The notes: generated by a model from the sequence alone, not told the origin. DNA of 64,000 nucleotides from Reticulitermes speratus (GCA_021186555.1 JAJKFL010000007.1:30851827-30915826); one strand, 5' to 3'. Counted from the stretch's first letter, positions 1-12,430 are shown. Numbers and translations: made by a program.

Positions 1-189
1 GCCAACTAAGTCACCTGGGGACGACTTCGCCCGTAACGGAAATGTGTACCAGGGATATACTGTGGTGGGGAGGGGGGTAAAGGCGGCCGGTGCGTAGGGC
101 TGAAAAACTTACCACTTTAATGTGCCGATTGTCTTGATATCTGGGAGCCTCAACCGTCTGAAGCATTAAGGGCCTGTCCAGGACTGTAC

Positions 190-540
190 AGTGACTCTTC
201 TAAATTTGCACTCAGTGTTGCCGGTCTAAGCCGGAACAGAAGGCTAAGTATGCCGAGATCTTTAACGTGGTTTCTGATTATTCACTGTCAGTCATTCGGA
301 CCTGCAGACTGAGTCACTAAGAGCGTCGTTAAGTAAAGTCTGAAACTTAAATAAATAAATGTATTCTCACCCTCACCCCAGTAACATGCTGAATGTCACG
401 AATGCAACGTCCCCTCCGCTCCTGTTTCTATTTTCTCCTGCCCAGTTCTTTATTCACAGTAATTTTGTCACTTTTCATTGACGTTCTGTATCAGTTTCAG
501 TTTATTCATCTTCATCCAATAAACAAAGAGCAGTTAAGCA
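190..540. repeat. Partial copy of the dispersed duplicon (copy 4)
   Basis: This stretch resembles sequence near 16.25-17.05, 42.1-42.3 and 53.0-53.6 kb. The shared part includes a motif around TTCTGATTATTCAC, the phrase CAGTAACATGC-GAATGTCACGA, and a segment ending in CATCCAATAAACAAA. It is the left-most trace of the duplicon that accompanies the NACHT genes, and gene A lies about 1.3 kb beyond it. The short open frames here are not protein-like. The first 190 bases show nothing recognisable. Confidence 0.6.
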
Positions 541-1009
541 AGCGGAAACTCTGTGTTTACTGTGACGTCAGAACCAATTTGTACATATATTTAGAAGAAT
601 TTCATGCTTGAAAATCTGTTTCTTCTTATTTCTAACTGGATCTAAATGTATCCTGTTACATTCATTAAATGTAACAAATACCGGAAAAGCCTTACTGATT
701 TTATTGATACGAGAGACAAGAATTATCTTTCGAGTTTGTCTGAAAATTCTGAATAAGAAACTCGTACTGATTGGTCAGTTATTTTGCAAGGAATAATTTT
801 CCTCACAAAGTCTGAAATGGATCGGCTTGTGAGGACAGTTAGTCTACATACGAACATGACTCAGTAAGAAGACTGCAGTATAGCATTACTGTGACAGATC
901 AAGAAAGAAAGCCATTACATAGTACATGGCACATGGGCTTCTTGTATAAGTTATCCTAATTAACGTTTTCTGTCAGCAGATAATTTTCTCAAACAAAAAA
1001 AATTCAATG

Positions 1010-1376
1010 TTTCGGTTGAAGGCCAAATATCCACGCCTAGAGAGATAAAAGCAGCGGTGCCACAGGGTTTGCTGCTGTCTCCTACACTGCACAGTTAGTA
1101 CATACATTATGCGCCTCAAACCTCAGGTACATACCTGGCCCTCGCTACATAACTCCATACAAGCTATAAGCTGACACACGACCTCACATCAATGCAGTCC
1201 TGGTGCGAATTTTAGAATATTAAAATCAATGACGATAAGACTCAGACCATCTAATTCGCTCGTGGACATGGACCGGCAAAGCTTAATCTTGGATTGAAAG
1301 GGCGGAAATTTGCCTTTGTAAACCAAGTAAAGTATCTCGGTGTTATTCTTTACAGAAAGATTATCTGGTGATGTCA
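1010..1376 (+). mobile_element. Decayed Jockey-like LINE reverse transcriptase fragment
   Basis: Conceptual translation across frame breaks gives pieces of a non-LTR reverse transcriptase. First comes AAVPQGLLLSPTLHS (the VPQG-x-LSP motif of RT block 4), then TYLALA where intact elements have the FADD catalytic box. WCEF and NIKINDDKTQ follow, then FVNQVKYLGVIL near 1310-1350, which is the typical region just after the palm domain. Stop codons and indels are frequent, so it is a dead 5-prime- and 3-prime-truncated copy. The match is to general Jockey/R1-type RT sequence known to me, not to a database search. Confidence 0.65.
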
Positions 1377-1377
1377 A

Positions 1378-1790
1378 ATAGAAATGATAGAAGGCTTGGC
1401 CTTCATGATATCTGGCGTCTATTGCCTATTCAAAAGCGAGCGACTGAGCGCTAACGTCATATTAATAACAATGGTATACAAAATAAAACTTATTTTAATC
1501 ATCAGAAATACAAATATACTTTTCTAGACCAATTTTTCACGCTGATTATGAAAATGTTTTTAGGATTTTCCTTGCACATGTAGTTTTTACAGGATAACGT
1601 ATGCTGTAATATTCACACAAACTGTAGTAACTCAGATACATAGGCACACCTCCAGGACATAAACATAATTTGGTATAAACTACATCATTAGTTCTACTGA
1701 AAGCAAAGTTACAAATGTGATGCCTTTCTCTTTCTGCGGTACACTGTGTTTGGAGCATCACGGTACAGCATCCAGCAATCATCAGTTCCG
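1378..1790. other. Spacer without recognised gene
   Basis: Between the LINE fragment and the 3-prime flank of NACHT gene A. Short AT-rich open frames only; I see no conserved motif. Confidence 0.5.
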
Positions 1791-1897
1791 GAACTGAGGC
1801 CCACTCGGTAACCAATTCAACTTGTGCCGGGGCCCTTTTTCAGGAAGCAAGGCGGCCGGGATGTGTACATTACAATTATTTCCGTTTAGTGCCGGTG
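1790..1897 (-). other. Conserved 3-prime flank of the NACHT genes (copy A)
   Basis: The interval is close to sequence at 32,315-32,440 and 55,255-55,370. The shared phrases are GCCCACTCGGTAACCAATT, AAGGCGGCCGGGAT and GCCGGTGTTAAGAATGC. It sits directly after the ankyrin-coding end of genes A, C and D, so it is probably the ancestral 3-prime UTR or downstream flank carried along in the gene duplications. Confidence 0.55.
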
Positions 1898-4800
1898 TTA
1901 AGAATGCGTGGAGCTATACCTCAACTCTCCCACGTAGATTTTATAAGTAGATAAGTTTAATGTTTTATGGAATAGTTTAATCATGCTGCTGAAGATAAAA
2001 ATTCCTACGCCATTATTCCGCCAAACACTGCCGGTCTGTTTACATCCTCTGTCCTGCAGATACTTGACAGTTTCATTCATTCGTTCTTCACCATCAACCC
2101 ATTTGTAACTGTCACGATACTTGAGATCTGACATAATATCGTTGGCCCAGTCAATGACTGTCCTACCGCAGTCATCACGTACGTCCAGTGACGCACCTTC
2201 CTCCTCCACCAGTGCTCGGACAACATCAAGCGAGAGGTGAGTAACAGCGTGGAACAAGTGTGTTTGGCCATCGCTGTATCTAGTGTTTCAGTTAGCAGCG
2301 AGCTTGAGTAGCCATCTAACGACTTGCGGTTGCCGTCCCTGTATAGCAGCATGTCGGGGAGAAGGGTAGTACATAGAACTTGCCTGAAGTATGTTCACGC
2401 CGATACTGCGTATAAACTCAAGAAGTAACATATAAGCGTGCATTGCAGCCTTTAAGATTATTTCATGAATGTATTCTGTGTCGTGTGCCCGCTGCCTAAT
2501 CACATCCAAGCCAGATCTGTCAACATTTCTTTTAAGTAACAATTCCACAAAAAACCACCCTTCCGACTTTATGGCGTATTGCAATGGTGTCCACTGCAGT
2601 ACACAGTCCGTGGCGTCGAAAGGAACTCTATAATCAGGGATTCTATCTATGTAGGACTTGATAACTATTTCGTTCATCCAACCTTCCACCTTATGTTTCA
2701 CAAAAATGTGCATAAAAGTTCTGCCACCCTTGTCCAGAGCATTGGCATCGCGACCTTTTTTCAGTAGAGTTACGACACGTTTCACGTCCCCTTCTAACGC
2801 TGCGCAGTGCAGTGGACAGTCTTCCGCCAGCATTCTGTCGAACATGTCCGTCATGAAGCTATATTTATCGTCGAAAAGAATATGTTCCAGGACGCTTCTG
2901 TTTGACTGGAAGTTTTTGCTGAACCAGCGAGCTGTGAAGTATTCTGCGAACGTTCGATGTACGAACTGGGGCTTGCCCTCCACCACGTTCATCACTATAC
3001 CTGTCTTGTCCTTTCCTTTCTCGACCCTCTCTGAAAAAGGCTTTATTTCATCTTCTATTTTCTTATTATGTAATGATTCCAGCATGGGGGGAGGCAGTAT
3101 GGCTGCTAAAGCACAATTCTCAAAATCCATCAAAAGTCTTTGCTTCGAAACTTCATGGTCATCTAGAACGCTGGGTTTAGTTATATCGACCATCTGCTTC
3201 TCTGTTAGGTAAATATGTAATTTCCTTTCAACAAATTTCTCATACAAGTTAACTAAATCAAATCTTGGTTTAACCCAATGTTCCGAGTGTAACCTTGTTT
3301 CCACTTCCACTTCGTAAACAGTGGCTATCATCGTAATATACAGTGGACAGCCAGTGAAGTTGTCATCATGGAGTAAATACTTTAAACGCCATAAAATTTC
3401 TTTTATGAGGTTCAACAATTTGGATTGCTTAAATTTTTCTTCGCCTGCTTTAGGTTCCCAGAGGACGAAAAGCATATGTTCTTGTGATGTATGTGCTAAT
3501 CTTTTCATACCATAAGCGATAACAGACAACTCTTTCTCAAGTCTCCCTTTCTGCACAGGACGTGACGTAACCCAAACACTCCCCACTTTAGTCTTCATGA
3601 GTTCAGATAAAATGACAGCAGCTTTGTCAGCATAAGTCGGACTGATCTCATCAAACCCGTCCATTAAGACTGTTACATTTCCACTGCTCTGTAGCGCCTG
3701 TTTGAGCAGACTCCTGTTAATGTCTGTATATTTGGAGTCAGAGAATGCAGCGCTACAGAAGAATTCAACAAGGGTGTCTAAATTGAATGTTGCTGCATTT
3801 ACATCCTGTAATTCCCTAGTATGATCATTCCAGTTTATACGCAAAACCCACGATGTAGGATCGCGTTGTTTTGTGTGCCACGCCACGTGTGTTGTAGTGC
3901 TTGATTTCCCCATACCCGGCTCTGCGACCACTAACACTGGCCCCTCACCCAAGTCCCAGATAAATTCCTCGTTGACGTCGGAGCTACCACTCTTCATGCT
4001 TTCTGCTATAATTCGTCTATCTGCACGCGTTTTTTTCAGCGTCGATGTAATCCAGTAAACTGTCAGTGCCACCTCGTGACATTTTCCACAGTAAGCCTCC
4101 GTTCTTAAACTTAACCCAGTGCAAAACCTTTCCTTCGAGATTCTCGCAGATTGCCAGGAAAGAATTCTCCAAATCTTCGCCTGATAGTAAAAAAATCCTG
4201 CTGTTCATGTCCTGTGTGAAATCTGCCATATTAATTTTCTCCAAGCAAGTGAATTCGACAGTCTTGGCTGAAGGTACAATCTTAAGTACTTCTTCCTCTG
4301 TCGTTCCACTTACAGCAAATACATCATTTGGGTTCTGTAGGACTTTCGTTTTTAACCACACTTTCCTCTCTAGGACTCTGGGTGCATAGTAGCCTGTATT
4401 TACATGCAGTTTACCTCCTATATTGACGGCAGTTCCCTCTGTTATCAGGTCTGTGACCATTTCAGGTCCCAAAACATGCTCCACATTACCGTGTTGCTGT
4501 AACACACTACTCATCGTCACTTCACAACCTTGAAAGTCTATCATCTTGTCTAGTACCATTGCCTGTGACTCATCTGACAGCTGTTCAAACTTGAATCTGT
4601 GGTATACTCGTTTAGGAAGAAAATTCTTTACCTGCTGAAACGAACTTAGAATTATTACGCATTTGTTCAAAGGCGCATGCTTAATAATTTGTGAAATTTT
4701 GAGGTATGTGTGTGAAATGTGACGTTCCCCAACTGTTGCATCACAGGACACAATGAGCCACTCCCAATCACCTCCAAGCCAAGCATGCAGCAACTCGTCT

Positions 4801-5877
4801 GTGTGACTCTGCAGGCATTCGATGCTCACAAAGATGCATTTTGATTGTGGCAGACAGTCCAGCAGAAGTATACTGCAGAGTGTCAGTGCATCTGACCTCA
4901 AGTGAACAGCACGTTTATTGGATAGTTTGTCCCGAAGCCACGAGATTTTGCTGTCTGTAAATTTAATTCCTGTCCTGACAAATATTTTCGTGCAGCTATC
5001 AAACAAACTACTGACAAGAGAAGAACAACACTTGGTCTTCGCTTCCTGCAGCCAGTTTCTGAGGATTCTGGGTGTAATGTGCTCGTTTCTGATCCTCCAC
5101 CAACTTTCTAACTGCGTTTTGAAATTTCGTAGCACTTGTTCATACACTTTACGGCCAACTTTTATTTCATCGCCTTTTTTTAATTCCTTACATATCACTT
5201 CATCAAATTACATTGCCCTTGCTGACCAGTGACCATTATCAATTTCTTCAAGAACTTACTGATCATACTGACTTTACAATTTTGTTTCGAATCACTTAAT
5301 TTACCAAATTCTTCACTTTCCTTCACTAACTTTTCTACACGTGAATAGACGTCAATTTCTGTGTTCTTATCGCGAGTGAAGTTGAATATTAAACCGTTGG
5401 CACTCGTTTTGAACAACCTTTCGACTGTGTCGACTACTGCCTCTTTTCTTTTATGGCCCGATAATGTCCGTCCGAGTCGTTTGTTTGTATAAATTATGAA
5501 TTCTGAATTATCTCTGTCTTCGATGTTGTAATACGTCTCGAAGCCTTTGTGCAGAAGTTTAACAATTTCTGAGGGTATTAATTTTTTTTTCTTCGGATGT
5601 TCGGTGTGTTTCAGCTGTAGGAAGTACCGCCGACCGTTTGTTATATAGACGAGGTCATCTAAATTGCCGGCGTCTTTGACGTTTGTTGCCAGTTCGAAGT
5701 TGTCACCCCTCCGCATCGCCCGTAAACTAATAACGGCTGCCATTTTGATCTCGAACTGCTGACCTCCATCGTGGGCACCCCCTGTCCTGTTTGTGTGTGG
5801 GTCAGTTGTGCGCTGTCTTTTTGCTGGGGGATGTTCTTCATCCGACTGACTGGCAGTGTCTCTTCGACAGCAAGTGC
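1898..5877 (-). pseudogene. NACHT-ankyrin gene copy A with nuclease-like N-terminus, disrupted
   Basis: Homologous to copies B and C over the whole length. The N-terminal part (5877-5195) keeps the FEIKMAA segment and LDDLVY followed by FLQLKHT, the predicted PD-(D/E)XK core. A one-base deletion near 5213-5217, just after the VTGQQGQ codons, shifts the frame. The middle region runs 5198-4017 in the new frame. A second one-base loss in an A-tract at about 4027-4034 shifts it again. The third piece (4072-2288) holds the NACHT domain: Walker A AEPGMGKSS, Walker B VLMDGFDE, sensor WVTSRPV, and FVHRTFAEYF. A TGA replaces the TGC present in copy C at 2288-2290. Past it, the same frame continues through ankyrin repeats to 1898. 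The homopolymer lesion could be an assembly error, but three lesions together argue for a pseudogene. A splice-acceptor sequence (TTTTGTGCAG) ends at 5878. Confidence 0.85.
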
Positions 5878-6110
5878 CTGCACAAAACGTGAGAATGTCT
5901 GTAATTATGGATAGAATGCAGAGGTAGCAGAAGTAGGATGTTAGTGTCTGCACCGTGACTGGGATATCTTAGTGCATGGTTCTGGTGCTTTTCACGAATC
6001 GCTCTAATCGCAGTGATAAATAACAAGTTGCAAACTTCACACAACATCATAGATATTATAACGATACTTTTAACACATTAACTCTAGACATTGTGAATGT
6101 ATAACGTACA
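5878..6110 (-). other. Conserved intronic or 5-prime flank of gene A
   Basis: The sequence upstream of the acceptor matches the equivalent place upstream of copy D (56,904-57,150). Shared phrases are AGGATGTTAGT-TCTGCACC, GTGACTGGGATATC and AACAAGTTGCAAACTTCAC. No start codon or promoter can be defined here. The first coding exon of the family must lie further upstream or not exist. Confidence 0.5.
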
Positions 6111-6835
6111 TATATATAGCTACTGATGTCACAGATCGGCCTAACAATATTTAGTCTTATATCGTTCATTAAAAACGTACTACAGTGAATAGTACCGTCA
6201 GCAAGTTGCGATGTTTGGATGCCACAAAGTTTAACAATGTAAGCAGTCCGCCATGAGCAGGCAGCAACACAACGTTACACATACAAATAAAAGCTACAGT
6301 CTAGTTACAGCTTCTCACACCAGCATCGGCGTTAATTGAAGGTAATATTACACGGCCTACTAGAACAAGGAGATGTAGCGTTGTAATAAAGTGCAGGAAC
6401 ATCATGTAACAGCCGTACGTGTAAATTGTATGTACTGTTATATACATTTAAAGCTTCTAAGAGACAACTATCTGTAATTATGTAAAATAAAAATTACCTA
6501 ATTAAACTGGTGCATGTAGCAAGTGCCTGGTAATGATAACCAGTACTGGTCAACATATGTAGCCAAAATCCGATAAATTTGCATTATATACAAACAAATG
6601 CCAATACAACAGGGACGGTGAACTGACGGTTTATAGAATGCATTGTGTATTGAAAGCCAGAACATTACTCAAAGCTATACAACACAACTTAAGCAAAATA
6701 CGCACGTTCGTGAGAACTGGCGACAAGGTGCAGCTGCCAACCGTGCCTGAGACAGGGATGAAGTGAATATCTACTGTTTAGAAACCTGCCACAATTTGGG
6801 ACCGAAAGGCCAGAATTAGGTTAATGCAGATATTT
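6110..6835. other. Spacer without recognised gene
   Basis: AT-rich non-coding sequence between gene A and a pogo relic. I see no long frame, repeat array or RNA gene. Confidence 0.5.
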
Positions 6836-7707
6836 GTTGTGAACGAGGGAGGAACGCAACTTATGTTAGTCTATCGGATGTTTGCGGAGATCGGATAGGG
6901 GTTTCCTGTTGGAGCTGTTTATTCTTGGTCGAAAAACGGATGGATTAATGAAGAATTGTTCTTACTCTACCTTCAGAATTTTAAGAATTCTGTCAAACCA
7001 TCTAACGATGATCCAGTTCTTATAACGGATAATCACGCAAGTTACACTTCCCTCTGAATATGTAATTATTGCAAGGATAATGGTATAATTGTGGTCTCCA
7101 TTTCACCTTACACCTCTCGTCGTTTGCAGTAACTTTATCTTACTTTGACAGACCCGTGAAAGCTGCAGTCAACAGGTAGTGCGATCTGTGTCTTGAAATA
7201 AGTGCACAAGAAGAAGGCACACAGTACGAGCTGGCTTCACTGTTCAACAAAGCCTATATGAAGGTCACCGATGTGGAAAACAGAAATATCCGGCTTCAGA
7301 GCTGCAGATGTTTTGCTAAATCCAAAAATGTTTACAGAAATTGTGTTTGAAGCAAATGAGACAATCTGACTATCAAAGAATCTGAAATGGGCACTCATGC
7401 AACGACGTCTGTACAACAGAAGCCAATACACAAAGTGTGGTACTATCTGAACCACAGCATGGTTATTCCTGAACTTTAAATGTGGCAGACCTCCTTCCTG
7501 TGCCACGATCTCAGGCTACGGCAGGTACAGGTCCAACAAAACGAACGTGAGGAAGCAACATTTGGAACATTAACAGGAACGGCAATTAACAAGAGACTAG
7601 AACCTTCGGATGAAGAACGAAACATGAAGAGAAGGGCAGAAGATACTATGCAGAGTCAGAAAAGAGAAAGTGTCAAAAAAAGAAAGAAGAAAGACGACGT
7701 GCATTAG
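6835..7707 (+). mobile_element. Decayed pogo/Tigger-like DDE transposase
   Basis: Translation around 6905-7130 gives GAVYSWSKNGWINEELF, then NSVKPSNDDPVLI, TDNHASYTSL, a stop, and NGIIVVSISPYTSRRLQ. This is the central DDE_1-type catalytic region, with the aspartate in the DNH motif. After further breaks, LASLFNKAYMKV appears near 7227-7260. The C-terminal tail follows at 7555-7700: a TLTGTAINK-like segment and a Lys/Arg-rich end, as expected after the catalytic domain in this family. In-frame stops make it inactive. TIRs are not recognisable. Confidence 0.75.
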
Positions 7708-7877
7708 GAAAATAGTAGTCAGGGTCAGAGAATCTGAGGAATCTGGAGAAACTGATGGTAAGGAAATTTATGATAACGAGTTGAATGATGCGTGGTTTCA
7801 GGCTTCCACCGCGATGTAAATGAGATCTGCACTCTCGGGGGAATTTTACACATCGTACAATGGTAATTCCGTACCGA

Positions 7878-7936
7878 CGTTTCGGCAGTGCTTGACCCTT
7901 GAGGATGAGACTGATAGGCTGTCCCGAAACGTCGGT
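7878..7936. repeat. Inverted repeat of the CCGACGTTTCGG family (degenerate hammerhead-like)
   Basis: ACCGACGTTTCGG at 7878-7890 is matched by its exact inverse CCGAAACGTCGGT at 7924-7936. The same CCGAAACGTCGG motif preceded by TTGACCC-TGAGGATG recurs at 56,811-56,852 (minus) and, more decayed, near 13,040 and 8,803. The order (CTGAGGA-like box, stem, CGAAAC, GTC) resembles a decayed hammerhead ribozyme from Penelope-like terminal repeats. Confidence 0.45.
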
Positions 7937-8149
7937 GGGGATCTACGGTACGACGCTGCGTAAAATTTCGAAAGTGCGCAAGTCTCGTGCTGGATGCTGC
8001 TGACACCTTTCGTACTGACATAAATTCAGTCTGTGGAGAATTTGGACCAGGAGGAGAATTTTGGTGCAGGTGTGCAAGTGTTGCTACTGGACACACTGAG
8101 GGTGTAGTGACAGGACTGTCAGAAGAACTGTACTGTGGTTTGTTGTTGT

Positions 8150-8288
8150 AGCAAGAGAAGTGCCAGATGAATAAGTTAAGTCTCAAGCATGTAAAACTTG
8201 CTCCAGCAAGCAGTTTTTTAATTTGTGTACCTGAATGACGTGATGTCAAATTCAGTGTCTTATCTCAGGTGGTTATTGCTAATTAATG
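8150..8288 (+). repeat. Dispersed direct repeat, copy 1
   Basis: Sequence from AGCAAGAGAAGTGCCAG onward is about 80-85 percent similar by eye to 9219-9360, including ACGTGATGTCAAATTCAGT and GTCTTATCTCAG. The two copies are in direct orientation about 1.07 kb apart. Neither encodes an obvious protein. Confidence 0.65.
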
Positions 8289-8289
8289 T

Positions 8290-9215
8290 TTATTTCTTCC
8301 TTTTTAACAACACGGATGATCGGGCCTTCAGTCCCGTTCCATCCCTGAAGTTCTGTGAATTAAATATTTAGTTTTAGAGAAATGTAATCGCTGGTATAAG
8401 TGCGCCGAATTACACTTCAAACTGTGTAATATTACCTTATACGTTGGGAAATTCTACGCAGTTACACTGCTGAAGATTTTTTTGCACTCTTCATAGCCGT
8501 CTTTCTTGCAAAATTGAAAGTGGCTGTGGGATAACGCAGAAAAATCATTGCAGAAAAAAGTGTAGTATTGTTGTAATCGTCAGTGCAGTCCTGTACTTGG
8601 TACTGACACAGACCGCTTAAGTGCGCAGAATTAGATTGCTTTCACATACTGTGTCATGTGACAGAACACATTACCGTCCTCAGAGACGTGATGCCGTTAG
8701 GTCTGGTAGATATGTACTGATATGTCGAAGTAAATAACTGCCACTGCCTGCGGTGGAAGAAGAATATTCTTTTTCCTTGACGGAGAAGGCAGAATGTGTC
8801 TCCGAAACGTCAGTATAACTCTTCACCATGTACACCCCAGAAGTCGCTAACTTTCAAACCACCGCCGGAAAGTAAAACTGGTTTTAGTATAAATTTCGAA
8901 ATTGCATGTTGTAATAAATGTGCTAAATAATGATTGCTTCTCATTACACAAATACATTAAGTACTTACGTTTCCTCCGAGACACGCGACTCGAAGAACTC
9001 GCGTTGCTTGATGTTAAATCCATCGGTGAAGTCATTCCTCAAAACAGCCTTCCTCTTCTGCCTGGTTACACTTTCTCTCCAGTCTTTTGACAGCAGTTAA
9101 AATCAGTAGGACTTCTATAAGTAAAAATAAATTTGTACTAAAATACACCCTATCTTATCGTCAGGAAGTTAAGCTCCCTGTTACTTTACAACATGCTGTA
9201 CCTGTCACTCGTTCT
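8290..9215. other. Spacer without recognised gene
   Basis: Non-coding sequence between two direct repeats. A CCGAAACGTCAG box near 8,803 is a single trace of the CGAAACGTCGG repeat family. Confidence 0.45.
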
Positions 9216-9218
9216 TCA

Positions 9219-9360
9219 AGCAAGAGAAATGACAGATGAATTTAGTTCAGTCTCAAGCATGTCAAGCTTTCTGGAGCAAGCAGTTTTGTTATTTCTCTAC
9301 CTAAATAACGTGATGTCAAATTCAGTGTCTTATCTCAGATGGTCATTGTTAACGAATGAG
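9219..9360 (+). repeat. Dispersed direct repeat, copy 2
   Basis: Partner of 8150-8288. A 66-codon open frame (9193-9393) spans this copy, but the other copy has stops in the same register, so it is not a gene. Confidence 0.65.
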
Positions 9361-10020
9361 TCACACATTTGGGACGAAAGTTGGGATGAGTAAGAAATAG
9401 AGCGCACTTTAGTGCAGAGTGTAAATGAGATGTTGTGAGCATACCGACACTGGACAAAAATGTGTTTCTTTGGAAGCAAATGTATGCATTTCATTGCGTA
9501 GATAGATAGGCAATATAATTTTAATGATATTACGGCTATGAATTATGTAACAAATTGAGCTCATACTTGATTTTAATCTGTTTTACACATGTAGTATATT
9601 GTCATTTTATTTTACTCTACAGCCTCTGTCTTTGTTACCTTCTGTCGTTTGCACGGTGTTGACAAACTCTGTCTTTTCAGCATTCCTGACAGGTAAAGTT
9701 TAGACAGTTTGATTTCTTGTTACCACGGAGAACACTGATCAGTGATTTGACCACCAAACACTAATCGAACAATTATCTGTGACAGTTGTAGCACTGTCTT
9801 GCAGGGAATGATCGTCTTTCCTTCGTATTTCAGTTTTCAAGGGAAAAGAAGTGTAAATATCACGCTTACATGACGGCGGAGAGTACGGTTTCATTGTAAG
9901 AGAGCTGTCTGATTTTAGGGCGCTTTTACGAGAAAAAAATGCCTTTTGTGAAGACTATGTCTGTGCGTCCGTTTGTTACTTGAATTTCATTAAATTCCAG
10001 CATTACACAGTTCATCTATA

Positions 10021-10256
10021 TAGGGGAGTAGCTAGGGGGTGAACGGTGCGGCCATCCTGGGCGACAGAGTCCAAGGGGCGGAAAAAGTGGCGACAAAAAT
10101 AATATTTTTGAAAAGAAAATCGAAAAATTTTAAATTATTGAGACATAGTAGAAAAAAATTCAATAAATAATTGTGATTTTTTTAAATTCTTTATTGCTGT
10201 TAGGGATGGCCACTGTGATTACTCGCCCCTGGCGCCACAAATTAGCTACACCACTG
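10021..10256. mobile_element. Non-autonomous hAT-like element, 236 bp
   Basis: The right end, read on the minus strand, starts CAGTGGTGTAGCTA, a typical hAT terminal sequence. The left end has the related GGGGAGTAGCTAG. Flanking 8-bp direct repeats CATCTATA (10013-10020) and CATCTGTC (10257-10264) fit a hAT target-site duplication with two differences. The interior is AT-rich with no transposase. Length and structure fit a MITE. Confidence 0.6.
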
Positions 10257-10264
10257 CATCTGTC

Positions 10265-11920
10265 CACACCTCGAGCCATCCACATGCCACAGCGCTGTAA
10301 AACACACGACTTAAGACTGAGGACGTACTGAAACACCGCAGCGTGCGGCCGGGCATGAGGACACCGGTCAGGTTCAGGTCACGGTGCGAGACATCAGTGA
10401 GGTCACGTAGACAGTGAAGTTGGCGTCTGACGAGGCAGTATAGTATGGCGACTGCTGTCAGAACGCAAGTACACGTGTTAGGTGCGTTGAGAACAGTGCG
10501 TGATACTGCAAACATTAATTGAGGTTATGTCGCTGTTGACATGGAACTCATTGTGTTGCAGAATCGTTAGAGGTCAAGAGGTGACTGACAAGATTAATGT
10601 CTGAAATAGTAAATTGCTTAATAATTAATAGGTCTAATATTGTTGAAGTTAATAGTAAATTAATTTTAGAATTCATAATTAATAAATTATACTGTATATC
10701 CGCGCTTTCCTTTAATTGTAGGTACGATGCTTCTTACTTTATTAGATTATAGGCTTAAGCTAGTGTGAAAATAAGATAATACACATTCCATTATTAATAT
10801 TTCTGTTATTATTATACTCTGGTCGTTTTCCTCTAGATGTGCCGATGTTTGCTGATTGATCACTTCGTATAACTGTTTCAGGGATCTCCGAGTGGGCGAT
10901 GGGAGTTTGTCAATTACTTCTGTGTGCGTAACCAATTCTCTGTCTTCGTTTATAACTTTGGGTCGTTTCAAAAAATACTTCAATATTTGATTAGTGTCTC
11001 CCAAGAGACATACCGAATCTGCGCTACAAAAGCAAGCCAGTTAGTGTTAAAGGCAATGGCCGCAGTTCATTTTAATAACAAAAAGGAACTGTCACTTTGT
11101 GTGACGATTTATTTCGCATTGAAACACATCACTGACATATGTATACACAACACTGGCACAGAATTAGCAATTACGTAATAGGTTCAAAGCTTCAATCTTT
11201 GTGTTGATTTCAGTTCCCCGGTGTCTAGAAAACACGTTAAAGATAGTATTGCCAGCATGTTTCAAACTGACACACATTTCAAAAGGCAATGATGTTGAGT
11301 AGTTATGAATTTTACCGGAACGTTACACGAAGCCGCAACTTGAAGCACGACACTCAAGTCAAGAGGAAGTTCATCAGAGGAACTGCGAGTGACAGCAACG
11401 CAAGATGGCGTGTTGAGTCACGTGTTCAGGATATCACGTAGGCCAGATAACGCCCATATAAGGATGCAGGAAACATCTGTTAAACCTCAGGGTATTGCAT
11501 CGCTGCGACAATAGTTTATGGCCTTTCTGGAACATCATACACGGTACATTACGTCACGCCAGTGCATGGCAATGTTGTGTTGTTGAAATGTTGGTTTTGG
11601 TGAAGAGGATTAAGGCATTGAGAAGTCAAAGTCATTACTATTAACGAGTTCAATTAAAATCTGTAATTTGGTTTAAACTTTGTTAAGGGAGACAAATACA
11701 CAGATGCATATGTCGGATGTCTGTTTAGTGTAATCAGGCCGTCTATAGCTTTCTGTCACTTCATCGGGTCTCTTTGTCTAATGTTCTAACAGTAAAAACG
11801 TGAAACCAAACTGATTCATTTACACTGAAACTAGCAACTCCATGTGCTGTTGTCCTATCATTGCTTCTCCAAACCTAATGGCGCACATCAAACGGCAGGT
11901 TATAATGACTGGAACATTTT
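10265..11920. other. Spacer without recognised gene
   Basis: Several short open frames (10246-10515 minus, 10747-11004 minus, 10924-11178 plus) have no motif I can name and overlap one another. I would not annotate any as a gene. Confidence 0.45.
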
Positions 11921-11924
11921 AAAC

Positions 11925-12430
11925 TGTATTGTAAAACATGTTGTTCTGTGGGTGTGGAACTAGGTTGCTCACATTGAGGGAGGAACATTGGTTGAGTTTG
12001 ATCGAGAGTAGGGTACTGAGGAAGATACTTGGGATTAAGAGGGACGAGGTAATAAGGGAGTGGTGAAGACTACATAACGAGTAGCTTCATGCTTTGCTCC
12101 TCACCAAATATAATTTGGGGTTATGAAATAAAGAAAAATGAGAATAGTGAGGCATGTAGCACGCATGGGGGAGAGGAGATGTGCAGACAGGGTCTTGGTG
12201 GGAAAACCTGGGGTAAAGAGACCGCTTGGAAAACCTAGGCGTAAATGACAGAATAAATATAATTTGTGTCTTTATAAAGTGGGATGCGGAGCATTGACTG
12301 GAATGATCTGGCTCAGAATGGGGATAAGTGACGGGTTCTTGTGAATGCGGCAATGAACATCTGAGTTATACAAAATGCGGGGAATTTCTTGACTGGCTGA
12401 GGACTTACTAGCATCTCAGGAACGACTCTG
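11925..12430 (+). mobile_element. Decayed 3-prime end of a LINE (endonuclease/RT type)
   Basis: Broken translation reads like the well-known C-terminal tail of insect non-LTR elements. It begins with VLRKILGIKRDEVIREW and continues with HVARMGERRCADRVLVGKP, GVKRPLGKPRRK and [15 protein letters not shown], where live elements have a DLQEVGCGGMDWIEL-like segment. It ends in an untranslated tail near 12,430. Multiple stops show it is dead. Confidence 0.75.

Noticed and set aside
2658..3212. 184-codon plus-strand frame opposite gene A, and similar ones opposite B and C
   Set aside because: They are antisense shadows of the conserved NACHT/ankyrin coding strand and share no independent conservation.
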